A stretch of DNA of 15,800 nt, from assembly GCA_013368325.1 (NCBI GenBank), contig JAACJK010000203.1, positions 1 to 15,800 on the forward strand, written 5' to 3'. This stretch comes from Ephemerocybe angulata. Taxonomy: Eukaryota; Basidiomycota; Agaricomycetes; Agaricales; Psathyrellaceae. Below are positions 1-10,004 of this stretch, piece after piece. Made by a program: the position numbers and the translations under genes. Within the stretch, counting starts at the first letter, position 1; each line of letters starts with the position of its first letter. A model generated the notes under the pieces. It ran no database searches, had not been told where the DNA came from, and saw nothing but the letters and a program-made list of their open reading frames with translations.

Positions 1-46
1 CAGACTAGCTCACCCCGGGTGCATCGTTCATCGTCCATATACCACC

Positions 47-1022
47 ATGAGCGCTGTTCCCTCCAAGCCGACTATCCATCCCCTGCTTGCCAGATATCTG
101 ACACAGCTGGCACTGCACCCTCTGCGGACCAAGTGCATCACCACTGGTAAGCGCTGAGCCCACCAATGAAGCGACGGCAGACTCACCCTTGCCGATGCAG
201 GGACGCTCTCATTCCTGCAAGAAGTCCTCGGCAGCAACCTCGCAGGTGTCCCTGTGCGCCCAGCAAAGGATGCCTCCCCGCTCGTCCGCACCTCGCTGCT
301 GCACACGTCGACCTCAAGGCGGTCAAGATGGCCCTCTACGGCTTCCTCGTCTCTGCACCGTTGAGCCACGTCCTCGTCTCCCAGCTGCAGAAGGCATTCG
401 CTGGAAAGACCTCCACCGGCGCCAAGATTGGCCAGATATTCGCCAACAACTTGCTCGTCGCCCCTATTCAGACTGCCGGTGCGTCCCCGATCGTTTCCCC
501 CCGCACTCTTGTTCCCCGCTCCTCCCCGCATTACCCTTGGATGAAGATTGACCCGACAGAACTACATTGCAGCGTTCCTCTCGTCCATGGCCGTCATCAA
601 TGGCGCGTCGTCACTCTCTGAAATCAAGAAGACCGTCAAAGCTGGTTTCTTCTCTGTTATCAGGGTGAGCAGTCGTGCTTTGGTTTCTCCGGAAATGTGC
701 TTCTAACTTCTGGTCCCTTCCCAGATTTCGTGGGTTGTATCGCCCATTTCCCTTGTCGTGGCGCAGAAATACATACCAGTAGAGGTAAGCCGGTGCTTGA
801 AACGTCCGGAAGGGGAACATACCAACCTCTTTGCTTTAGCTCTGGGTACCATTCTTCAATGCCATTCAATTCGTTCTCGGAGTGCGTGACCATACTTCTC
901 TCTCTCATGGGTTTTAACTCACGCTTCCTTAGACCTACTTCAATTACCGAGTCAAGGCGCTCCGTCTTGCCGCAGCCAGGAAGGAGAAGGAGAGGAAGGA
1001 CGGCCAAGGGCCAACCCAATAG
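47..1022 (+). CDS. Mpv17/PMP22-family integral membrane protein (6 exons, one frame break)
   Basis: Small multi-pass organelle membrane protein of the Mpv17/PMP22 family, whose fungal members sit in peroxisomal or inner mitochondrial membranes; the exact role is not settled. Exons: 47-146, 201-478, 573-664, 725-784, 840-881, 933-1022; all introns are GT..AG. The start ATG at 47 has a good context (ACCACCATGAG). The N-terminus has the family pattern 'HPLRTKCITTG'; the middle reads 'KMALYGFLVSAPLSHVLV'; the end has 'LWVPFFNAIQFVLGTYFNYR', matching the family's W-x-P-F/N-x-x-x-F signature, followed by a charged tail ending GQGPTQ. Predicted length is about 220 aa, typical for the family. Oddity: exon 2 begins in one frame (TLSFLQEVLGSNLAG) and continues in another (AAAHVDLKAVKMALYG); one base is missing somewhere in about 245-300. 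A 35-nt intron at 284-318 would also restore the frame but would remove conserved-looking residues and is too short for this genome. Family sure; exact 5' half less so. Confidence 0.85.
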
Positions 1023-1095
1023 GCGCCTCTCGCGGCTCTCTTCCCGCGGTACTGTTGTTAACACAGTCCAATAGATATATATTACATGCACTACA
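1023..1095. other. Convergent 3' intergenic gap
   Basis: Only 73 bases separate the stop of the Mpv17/PMP22-like gene from the stop of the Trs85 gene on the other strand. An AT-rich patch (about 1071-1086, TATATATATTA-like) is the only place that could carry 3'-end processing signals for both transcripts, so their 3' UTRs probably overlap. Confidence 0.5.
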
Positions 1096-4000
1096 CTAGG
1101 ACGAGGTGCGGCGAGGCCCACGAACTATGATACTCGCCTCGCTGTTAGGCGGGTGCTCCTGCATGTATCTAAACCGCTTTCGTGTCTCGCCCCTCCCCTC
1201 AGCCGCAGTGACCTCGCCAGTTTCAACCAGGACCTCCGACTCGACGGCCCACCCTCCAATATGATATATACCGGGTCGACTGATTAGTACCCTTGCCTGG
1301 AGAACCGTGGCTTCAGAAGCGGAAATGGTTGTCCGGAACGTTAGTTTGCCGGAGTAAGGTGCGGGGAATGGAGTTGGCCTATCATGGGGTCAGGCGCGTG
1401 AGCAGACTACATGTTCAAAAAAAAACGTACGTATGCTGAGGATATACCGCTGGTCCCTGGCGCGACCGCAATCTAAGAGTGACTTGGGTATCGAAAAGAG
1501 GGGAGTGATTCCTGACCATGAACTTGAGGGGCACATGGAGGGGTCTGAGGGGATGCATTAAAGATATTGCGAACCTGGACGAAACCGAAGCTCACCCTTT
1601 GCTGAAATCATGGTCAATTTCACTAACGTCCTCCACTGAGACAGATATCGGATCCATTTCCGCATTCCACTCGCTGTTCCGAATACCCTCCACTAACTCC
1701 AGTTTCTCTCGTTGCGTCTCAGCGTACATGCTCCTCTTGACTTTGGTGTTTTCGGACTTGTCAATGATATCGTTAAGTGGCGCGTGAGCTGCCCCTATTC
1801 TTGTGCCATAGATTGTCGTGTAGCCTTGGCGGCCCTGGGAAGGAATCTCCCAGAACACGGCAACATCGACAGAAGCCGGGTTGTAAAGGGGAAGATGTGT
1901 GGAAGCGACTGGGCTGGTATATGGGGATGCTGAAGACTCGACACTTCGGATGCGTATTTTCGTCTACCCGCGTGAAGCAAAGCCTGCAATGACGGCGAAT
2001 GGAATGACTTCATCTGGGAATCCGGCGTCTACTGAATTAAGCAGAGCTATCTGAGGCGTCCAGACCCAAAGCTCACCTCAAATAGATGACTGCATATTAG
2101 ATCCAGTTCAGGGGGGTCTGACAGCGTGATGAAGTTGCCTTGCAGAACATCATCCAGCTTCTTCAGCACAAATTCCAGCGACTCCTTCTTTCCCTCTCCA
2201 TCTAACCACTGCTCCGCAGCAGACGAAAATCGACCAGTTGGGATGGGGCGAGATTCCTGCAGCACAACGTCATCATCAAGTACGATTCGTTGATAGAAGG
2301 GGGATGGTCAAGCACATACGCCTCTGAGTTTGCGATGGGTGCCAGCTTCCAAAGGGGGCTAATTGTCGATATTTGGGTAATATTGAGCAAGGAGGACTGG
2401 GAGAGGGAAGTTGTTTCTACGTTCACCACGAAAGAGTAGTTACTCGATGACGATGGCAGCGCAGATACTTGGACGTCAAGCAGCGGCTCAACCTCGAAGC
2501 TTCGTTCCAAACGCGCGGAATGGAATGGGGCTGACTCAGACTGCAGCTGAATGAGTACGAGAGTACGGTAGACACTAAGGCCACAAATGACACACCTCGC
2601 GATATGTGATGAAGAAATACAGATTATGCGTCCCTGTGCGTCCACCATGCAAGCTGATGGGCACCGTTACACCTTCGTTTGGCTGCAGCGGCTGGGCCAG
2701 AGGTATTCTCTGAGGTTCTGTTGGGCGAAGAGAGTTCCTCGAATGTACGATCTCCGTCCTAGACGACGCTTAGAATAATGATGGTTAAACGTCAAAAACC
2801 CTGAGCACATGGAGAGGAAAGCTCACTGGTCAGTTCTTCCTCCTTTGTGCCTATCCAGATCTCCTGGTCATTCCCTGTGACTACCCACACCTCCTCCACA
2901 GGATTCGACCCCGAGTTCAGAACCACAGTTTCAACTCCCGTATTTCGCCCTGCATTAGGGTCAATTCCCCATCCTCGACGAAGCTAGCCGTCAACTTATT
3001 GAGGGATGACGCGACATCAACTTTGAGAAGGACGTCAGGAGCGTAAGTCGGAGTGATCCGTTGCGCCTGGGTATCGTGCAATCTGCGACCTCTCGATGCT
3101 AAAGTCTCAGTGACAGGGAGTAAGGACAGGAAGTCGAATCTAACTGCGGATATGATGATTGAGGATGGACGGCTGCACTTCAGTGATATTGGAATCTGCG
3201 TGAGAGGCTGAGCGCACAATACTTTTCAGGTCGAGTAAGATAGATACCGTGCGGGTTTCCCTGGGTCGCAATGTAACCTCTTGTATGACTTCGATGTCTA
3301 CAAAAGACTCCTCTTCCTCTTGGCCACCTCGGCGTTCCACCAATAGGGTGACATTTCCAAGGTTCACTTCAGCGGTGAGCGGATTGTTCAGCGTTACGTC
3401 GACCCAGAAAAGCTCTACAAAAGATGCTTTCTAGGAGCAATATAATAGTTGAGGAAGCGGTCACATACCGTTGGCGCAGACCTTCCTGTCAATAGCAAGA
3501 GGCTGTTTATTGCCTGAGGTCTTCTGGTAAGTGTTCCAGTCCTCTTCGCAACTCTCCCAGATAGGCGATGCAGAGACCCTATCGTCCCCTGGATAGCGAA
3601 CTTTGCATCGCTTCGGCTGGCAAAATTTGAAAGGGACGGTCAGGTTTAGGCTGTCAATTTTTTCAGGTTCCGTTGACTGCAAGTGCTGGATCTTAAATCA
3701 GTACGAGGTGTGGATGAATTTCAACGCCGTCTTACAGCAAAGGCAACCCGGAAATCGTCGAGGAAGGTTTTGTCTTCAGATGGGAAGCCATGAGGGTCTT
3801 CGAGTTCGAGTAAGGTGGTGAGAGTGGGCGGTTGCAATGTTGGGTACGGTGCACCCCTCAGTATTTCTAGGAACATCTGGACAGCTTCTGTGACGCGGCC
3901 AGAGGTATACAGCAGACGTGCTAATGAAGGGATGTCAATTGAAAAGGCTCAAGATAATACTCAGTGCGAACCTAGGGGGTATTCAACTCCTGATCGAACA

Positions 4001-6068
4001 TCCACAAACTCTTCACTCTTGGATTCGGATTTGTTTTCGGAATCCCAGAATGAAGGCGACAGCTCCTTTGGTGGGCGAATTTGGAACAATTCGTGGGCCT
4101 TTCGAAGGAAATATATCGTAAGTGGTTTCTAGAGAAATTTGATCAGAACGCGGTACTGAAGGGCACTGATGAGGGTACCTACAATGCCACACTTTTCCAG
4201 CCGATTCGCCGCGGTGACATACCAGAATGCAGCACGTCTATAAGAATTCTTGCGCATTGACGTCAGCAAAGCAGCATGAGCAAGCAGCAATGCCGCGGGG
4301 GCCTCTTCTGCCTTATCAATCCTGTCAGTTACATTCCACTCATCAAGATAGGTACCGACATTTCCTGCAGCCCATACAAACCACCTTTCGCCCTCCAATG
4401 CGTTGCTCACAAAGTCTCGAGGATCGATTCCAACCTCCCATCGAGCAGCATAAAGTAATGCTCGTATTTGAGCATGTGGGGGCAGTTCTACGGCGGAAGG
4501 GTGGAGAGAAAGCAAAGCATTTGAAGCGTGGAGTTGGAGAGCAGGAGACGGGGCCGACATCAGTGGTAGCATATCCTATGAGAAAATAGGATGTCAGTGT
4601 CAGTGTAGGTCTGGCTATGTGACACACACGACTTACAGATCCACCTTTACTCTCCTTCCTCAAGGACTCCCAAACCGAAGCGGCAAGTTTGAAATCGCCC
4701 AGAATAGTCGCGAATTCGGCCAAGCGCCGAAGTTGAGAGGGAGGGGTTGGTGCACCGCCATTCATTGAGCCTGTAGTCATCGATCTTCCAGGTAAAGAGG
4801 ACACCGATGAGGATACAGAATGCCCAGGTGCCGGGGACGGGGATGGCGAACCAAACAGTCTACGAGTTGAAGAGAAAAGGCGAGATGGTAACCGCCGTGT
4901 GGAAGAATACTGCAGAAAGATTAAATTAGGGTACAATTTTGCAAATTGCTTTCCAAACTCACATTCTCATTCCACTCAACAACACACTTTTCCATCCATG
5001 GAATAAGGCTCATCACTAGAAACTCGCGGGTGAAACGAGCAGTTTGCTGAATATCCTTCTCGTCCATACGCAATGTATTAAGCGCGAAGGCAGAGTTGTG
5101 ATGTCCTGGGGTATTTGGCGTTGCAGGTGGTTGCCAACGAGTGCTTTCGGGGGATTGGAGACCAGAAGGGGGCGGTAGGCGCGGAAGAAGCGCTGGAACA
5201 GGGATGGGGGCAGGTGGAGGACTAGGTAGTTCCAAGGAAAGGAGATAGCAGTTGAGGCCATACTGTTTCTTGACAGCATTGAAAAGGGCGTTGGCTCTGA
5301 TGATCTTAATTAGCCTCCTTCGTATATATCACATAGTCCGCTTACTCCTCGTCAGAGAACTGAGAATCCTGGGGATGGACGATGAGGACATAACGCAGCA
5401 CATTCGTGTCGACCCAAGGTGGGAATTGGAGAACCCGAGAATACAATGCCGTGATTGCTTGCAGTGGATTCGGCGCTGTTGTCGAGACTGCGAGAATCAC
5501 TGTAACCGGACACGCTCAGACTGCGACGAACTGCGTCTGTTGACAGGGCGTACCTGCGACTGGATGGTTCCATCCCTCCACTCTATCCGGAACAAAATCC
5601 CCTTCAGCACAGCGTCTCAGCTCGTCCCACCATGGCGTCCTGAGCCGGTCCTCATGCGGCACCCGTGAAAGCTCGCGTTCTCCACGCTCTTCCATCTCCC
5701 GTACCCATTGTTCACACCGTTTATTGATACGCGAGGTCATCCAGTCAAGAGAACGTAGAGCTCTCTGCTCCTCTGGTTCACGGCATGCTTCCTCTACTTC
5801 GTGTAGGTCAGAAAATCGGAGGGCGAATGAACTGTGCGGAACAGAGATAAGTGATGTCGTTCGAGTCGTCACTTTATGAATACAGGTCAGCGTCAGCCTA
5901 TGAGCATCAGCTGCAACCTCGAGAGATATTACCTTGAGGTAAGGGTGAAAATGATTGCAGAATATGCTGAAGTGGTGGCAGGGCCGATGCTTCTAAGAGC
6001 TCGGATAGATCTGGCGAAGGAAGTATGCAAACATGGGGACTGAGAGACGAGGGCAAGACTGGTGCCAT
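1096..6068 (-). CDS. TRS85: TRAPP complex subunit Trs85/TRAPPC8 (17 exons, two frame breaks)
   Basis: Subunit of the TRAPP (TRAPPIII) tethering complex that activates Ypt1/Rab1 in ER-Golgi traffic and autophagy. Exons (minus): 6068-5933, 5871-5554, 5499-5346, 5296-4963, 4909-4637, 4575-4183, 4128-3972, 3920-3736, 3691-3469, 3414-3248, 3195-2827, 2768-2596, 2540-2316, 2256-2077, 1983-1596, 1544-1431, 1378-1096. Recognisable blocks: 'MAPVLPSSLSPHVCIL' start; 'TPWWDELRRCAEG' and 'GWNHPVA' near residues 120-150; 'MDEKDIQQTARFTREFL' with 'PWMEKCVVEWNEN' before residue 314; 'RRAAFWYVTAANRLEKCGI' just before residue 536; then Ig/beta-rich C-terminal modules including 'TPTYAPDVLLKVDV', 'NTKVKRSMYAETQRE' and a final 'ISRPGIYHIGGWAVESE'. 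A Pro/Ser-rich loop lies near residues 230-270. Summed exons give 4072 nt; adding one base at each of two breaks (about 2916-2922 and 1885-1891) gives exactly 1358 codons, close to the family length. Start chosen at 6068 because the family-like N-terminus begins there; an in-frame ATG at 6137 exists. The intron at 2315-2257 has a weak donor. Confidence 0.93.
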
Positions 6069-6219
6069 AGCTCCAGAGATTCCTCTCTTTCTGTCCAAAC
6101 TCAGATTATGAGTGAGTTGGACGGCGATGACGAGCAAGATATCGTGTTAGTGGTTTGAATACAAGTGTACACGGAATGCGATCAATTATGTACCATCACG
6201 TCGAAGGAACCAATTACAA
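6069..6219. promoter_or_regulatory. Short gap upstream of Trs85
   Basis: About 150 bases between the inferred stop of the WW-domain gene and the Trs85 start, both on the minus strand. It must hold the 3' end of the former and the promoter/5' UTR of the latter. No clear core promoter motif is seen. If the WW-gene frame break near 6254 is real, translation of that gene would continue into this gap's edge, to 6186. Confidence 0.4.
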
Positions 6220-7052
6220 TCAGAATCCTCCAAAACCACCACCATCGAATCCTCCCCAAATCCACCTCCGTCGAACCCTCCGCCCCCGAATCCTCCACCA
6301 CCTAGACCGCCATCTAGCATATCTCCAAGTAACATTCCGCCAGCAAATCCACCAAGGATGGGTAAAGCGGAACCACCGCTGAACCCTCCATGTCTACGAC
6401 CCATCCCCATCCCCATTCCTGACCCAGGATATGCTTGGGCGTATGTCTGTGGTGGATATTGAGCCGGGTACTGAGTTGCATATTCGGGTAAATGCGGCGG
6501 TCGCGCGGCATTCCTTCCAGGATACCCGTTGTCCGGACCTTGCTGCCATGCCTGAGACCAGAAACAGGACTTCAGCTATGCCGAACCCTCGAAATGAACA
6601 AACATCCATACCTCCGCCTGCTGCCTCTTTCTTGCATCTCTTGCTTCAATAGAGTTAATCGCCTTGTCCTTCAATTTCTCAAGGAAACCTTGCTTATAGG
6701 GCGGCCGCCCATTCCATTCAACAGGCTCGATGACCGGAGCACTCGAAGTTCCCGCAAAGCTCCTTCTCCTATCAATCTCTGGGCTAGGGTCTGATCCATT
6801 TGTGGCTGCGATGCTCTGCTTGATATTTCTCAAGGACTGCGGATGTTCAGCTAAATATTGTTCGTTCTCGTATGGGTGAACCCATGTTACTCTCGCCGGT
6901 TCGACGTTAGTGTCAACCTGAAGAGAGTTTGGGTCAACTTTGACCAATCGTTGAGAGTTTAACAGCACTGACATAGAATTTTCTGTTCGTCCCGGGTCGT
7001 ATTGCTCGAGCCAGCCTGCTGGTAAATTCATACCGTTGATAATGGAGGTCAT
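6220..7052 (-). CDS. WW-domain protein with Gly/Met-rich C-terminal tail (3 exons, two frame breaks)
   Basis: Small cytosolic or nuclear protein with an N-terminal WW domain, a proline-ligand binding module. The WW core runs from 'LPAGWLEQYDPGRTE' to 'VEPARVTWVHPYE', with both signature tryptophans and the final proline. A basic helical stretch follows ('FLEKLKDKAINSIEARDARKRQQAE'-like, about residues 125-150), then Tyr/Pro/Gln repeats (QYPAQYPPQTYAQAYPG) and a Gly/Phe tail (GGLGGGGFGGGGFDGGGFG). Exons: 7052-6973, 6917-6612, 6551-6220. Exon 1 needs one extra base in the run at 6979-6982 to join the WW halves (giving K-F-Y-V-D-T), and exon 3 needs one in the run at 6254-6257 to continue the Gly/Phe repeat to a TGA at 6220; with both, length is 720 nt, 239 aa. 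As written, the unspliced frame stays open across the first intron and the last exon runs to 6186. WW assignment is firm; biological role unknown. Confidence 0.75.
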
Positions 7053-7345
7053 GGTTGTCTATCACGCTTGTTCATGTATTCTTGGCAGCGCTTTATTACT
7101 TCCAATGCGATACGGATTCGGATACTCTACGGCTAGACAATGTCTCTCCAATTCTGCGTCAGATATCTATGCTGTTGGGGCTCAGGGGGTATTCCCAATG
7201 CAGAATAGGCGCCTATTGTCACCGCCGCGATCGGTATCAACCTCGCTGGGCGCTGGCGAATGCCTGGACATTTACACGAAACCAGAAACAACTTTGTAGA
7301 ACTTCGCAGCAAGTCAGTTACATGGGTGTTTTCTAGCTTAACATT
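7053..7345. promoter_or_regulatory. Intergenic gap upstream of the WW-domain gene
   Basis: 293 bases between two minus-strand genes: 3' end of the acyl-CoA dehydrogenase and promoter of the WW-domain gene. Two short plus-strand reading frames cross it but overlap the neighbouring coding exon and have no recognisable product. No other structure seen. Confidence 0.4.
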
Positions 7346-9477
7346 TTACAACTTTGCCTCTCGAGCATATGTATCCCGACCGAAGACCAAGGCTGTATCC
7401 ATCTCGATTTTGTCAGTCCCACTCTTCCGTGCCCTTTCCACATCATCCAAAGACGTTTGGAACCCTTCTTCGAGGACCCATCTTCGGAGAACTTCGACAT
7501 CCAGATTCTTGGGCTCAGGGTATCGTGCCCAAGACCAACTGGCATGCTCCAAAAGGTAGAGACTTGAAGTTAGATACCCTAAGAGGATCAACGCCGGACG
7601 TTGAACTATTTGGTTCATTGGTTCTGTGTAAATTTGCCGAACCATGCAAACACCTTGCTCTAAAGTCGGGTTCACGGATGGCAACACCTTTCGAAGATCG
7701 CCAGGGCAAGATGCAAGGACCGATTCCGCCCACTGGGTGTAGGACCTGAGAACTACAGGATCTTGAGCGGCCCTGGTAAGATCCAATGCAAGAACGACGA
7801 CAGTTCCCTCCCAGATCCTGTATTATGTTAAAAAGATATCGCTTCCTTCTTGAATTATGACTTACTTCTCAACCAACCCGTCTCTGATCGCTCTTCCAAT
7901 TCCATTCTCCTCCATATAACCAGCGCCCCCGAGCGCAGTCATTGCCTCCTCCATTCCACCAGTAGCCTTCTCAGCCGCGAACGCCTTCACCACGGGCGTC
8001 AGCATCCTCAACCTTCTCCCCTCGTCCTCGCCTCCAGGGTTATTCTCAACCTTCCCCATGAGCTGGACCACACCGAACACCATATGCACCAGTGCCCTGT
8101 ACAGAAGGTTGACTTTCGCCAACCTTTCGACGTGCACCACGTTGTCAGCAAGGAGCTCCTGGCCAGATTTCACCCTACGGACTCCTGCGTACGATGTTGC
8201 GATCTCTAGGCACTTCCTTAGGTGACCAGTAGAGGTGACTGCGCTCCATACACGAGTTATGTTGAGCACTGGCGTGATGCTTTTCACACCTTTGTTGAGC
8301 GGGCTGATCAGATAACCTCTAGTACCCTCCAGAGACAGCTCTGCCGTAGGCAAAGCATGCGTGCCGATCTTGTCCTTCAACCTGTGCAGAAAGATATTAT
8401 TGGATATCGGGGAGGGTGTCGGGGCCGATGGCTCCGGAAAGAGAGGTAGGCGAAGGGGAACCAGAAAGAGAGACAAGCCTCGAGCACCTGCGTTATCGGG
8501 ACCGGTACGCCCTAGCGCAATGGAGACCTCGCTGTCGGTCGCACTTGAAAACCATTTAACGCCATTGAGAGAGTAGACTTCCCCGTAAGGGTGGCTTTCA
8601 CCGAGAGGCGTTGCGGTGGTTTCCGTGAGCGAAACGTCAGAACCTCCTGGTCGCTGGAAGCGCCCCAAATGTCAAGGATTATTTTACGCAGAAAGATAGG
8701 GACGGCAACTCACCTCAGTCATCCATTGCCCGGCTGTAAAAGCGCTCGAAGGGTCCCGACTGTTGCGCACCCCTTAGACTGGGTTGTTATAAGTAGCCTG
8801 GGAGATAACACACCTGGTTAACCTCTCGTATATGTCCTTGGTGGCATTATTTCCCGAAAGCTCTAGGATTCTCGCCGCTCCATCAGTCATACTCAGGGGA
8901 CAGAATACCTCCTGGGTATCTCCCACCAAAAGAAGGATCTTTGCGAATCCATACGTCCTACTATGTTCGCCATAGAGCCGCTCGTAGAATATCGCAGGAA
9001 GGCCTTCTTGTTGAGCCATGGCCTTCAGCCTACGCCACCCCTCAGAGGTATGCAAAGCATCTATGCGGCGACCCCACTGGTCGTACTGGAGGACAGTGGG
9101 CCTTGTCACAAGCGGACTCGAAGCGAGAGGCCTGAATTCTAATCCATGATTTCAAGGCATTAATGCTACGTGCCACCATCCCGACCCAAAACCCTCACCG
9201 TTTATGACGTCGTTACCCAGCCTTTCGAGGTCTGGAACAACGGTTGAATAGACACTGCAGACGAAATTAGATAGGGAAGCCCAAGGAATGACAGCAAAGT
9301 TCCTACTCTGCGGGCAGGACCCTCCTCAACAACGATGGTAGGACTGGGTCATTCAGGTAGACATTCTGTTCCGGGAACGGTGTCTGGATTGGGCAAAGTT
9401 GAGTTCACCTCCCCTTCAAAGGTAAGTATGCAATGTCCGATAGGACTTACGGGCTGGAATCCTTGCTCAATACGCAT
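7346..9477 (-). CDS. AidB-like acyl-CoA dehydrogenase with C-terminal AKL (7 exons, intact)
   Basis: FAD-dependent acyl-CoA dehydrogenase of the AidB-like subgroup, expected to oxidise an acyl-CoA or related thioester; substrate unknown. Exons (minus): 9477-9451, 9383-9307, 9254-9199, 9138-8814, 8759-8714, 8653-7866, 7817-7346; total 1791 nt, 596 aa, with all phases consistent and no frame break. Motifs: N-terminal 'MRIEQGFQPTPF' and 'DPVLPSLLRRVLP'; 'QYDQWGRRIDALHTSEGWR' near 75; 'FCPLSMTDGAARILE' near 135; 'QWMTERPGGSDVSLTETTAT' near 175, the acyl-CoA dehydrogenase middle-domain signature; 'IGTHALPTAELSLEGT' near 265; 'ALGGAGYMEENGIGRAIRDG' near 425; then 'KIWEGT'. The last three residues are AKL, a canonical PTS1 peroxisomal import tripeptide, so the enzyme is probably peroxisomal rather than mitochondrial (inference). 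The start is supported by the AidB-like N-terminus, although exon 1 is only 27 nt. Confidence 0.93.
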
Positions 9478-9609
9478 CGTCGAGGAAGTACTGGATGAAG
9501 AAGGTTATTACATATCAGCGAAGTCGGCACGGCCATCTCATACCCGCGGAAAGTACCATAATAGGGGCATCCGTTGATAGCTATGTTGGTCCAGACACAC
9601 CGCCCCCGT

Positions 9610-9642
9610 GAGGATGATGGTCATCCTCGCCCGCGAGGATGA
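9610..9642. repeat. Nested inverted repeat, GAGGATGA in three alternating copies
   Basis: GAGGATGA (9610-9617), its reverse complement within TCATCCTCGC (9621-9630), then GCGAGGATGA (9633-9642). The second and third copies form perfect 10-bp arms around a 2-bp spacer; the first and second form perfect 8-bp arms around 3 bp. Only one hairpin can form at a time. It could be a dimeric protein-binding site upstream of the dehydrogenase gene or the relic of a small element. Confidence 0.7.
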
Positions 9643-9686
9643 TTATGTAAGCTGTAAATAATGCCCACGCTAGATCAAACCTGCTG

Positions 9687-9713
9687 TGTGCCACGCCTGA
9701 ACGGCGTGGCACA
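9687..9713. repeat. Perfect 11-bp hairpin (TGTGCCACGCC arms)
   Basis: TGTGCCACGCC at 9687-9697, a 5-base loop TGAAC, and the exact reverse complement at 9703-9713. GC-rich arms would make a stable stem in RNA or a cruciform or dimer site in DNA. It lies ~210 bp upstream of the acyl-CoA dehydrogenase start and ~300 bp left of the tandem array. No flanking coding region assigns it as a terminator. Confidence 0.7.
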
Positions 9714-10004
9714 GCTCTTTCAACATCCCAATCCGCTCAGTGCACCTCGGATATCCAGAGCCTAGGAGGAGGAGAAAGAGGGCAGGAGGCTTTTAGATCT
9801 TATAGTTCCTTATCCCTGGCCGTTACGTCCACCCCTTTCTTTTCCAATATGGATATCGAGCGCAGTGCGTCCGCCCACCAATGTCTGTGTAGAGATTACT
9901 CCCAGATTTCAGAATGTGTTTCTTGCGTAACGAGTGTTTATCCATCCTGTGGTTCTACAGCCATTCCCACCGCGCATACCTCGCCAGTCGGTTCCCTGCA
10001 TCAC

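Larger units (their letters stand above)
9478..10004. promoter_or_regulatory. Gene-free stretch upstream of the acyl-CoA dehydrogenase
   Basis: About 530 bases with no supported coding region. It must contain the dehydrogenase promoter (minus-strand transcription starting left of the hairpins). It holds two clusters of perfect short inverted repeats (9610-9642 and 9687-9713), a purine-rich patch (about 9761-9792), and near 9908-9990 fragments resembling parts of the downstream array (for example TTCTACAG). Short open frames on the plus strand here have no recognisable product. Confidence 0.5.

Noticed and set aside
2690..2780. Apparent extra frame break in Trs85 between 'SSPNRTSENTSGP' and 'QPNEGVTVP'
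   Set aside because: Moving the acceptor to TTCTAAG (intron 2826-2769) gives one continuous frame (TEIVHSRNSLRPTEP...), so no indel is needed.
5252..5668. Plus-strand open frame over Trs85 exons 2-4
   Set aside because: Antisense shadow of strongly supported Trs85 coding sequence; product not recognisable.
7036..7336. Plus-strand open frames between the WW-domain gene and the dehydrogenase
   Set aside because: No family resemblance, no splice or start context, and they overlap the promoter region of a minus-strand gene.
9745..9750. CCTCGG, the binding core of ascomycete fatty-acid regulators FarA/FarB, upstream of the acyl-CoA dehydrogenase
   Set aside because: A single 6-mer is expected by chance at this length and the regulators are not established for basidiomycetes.
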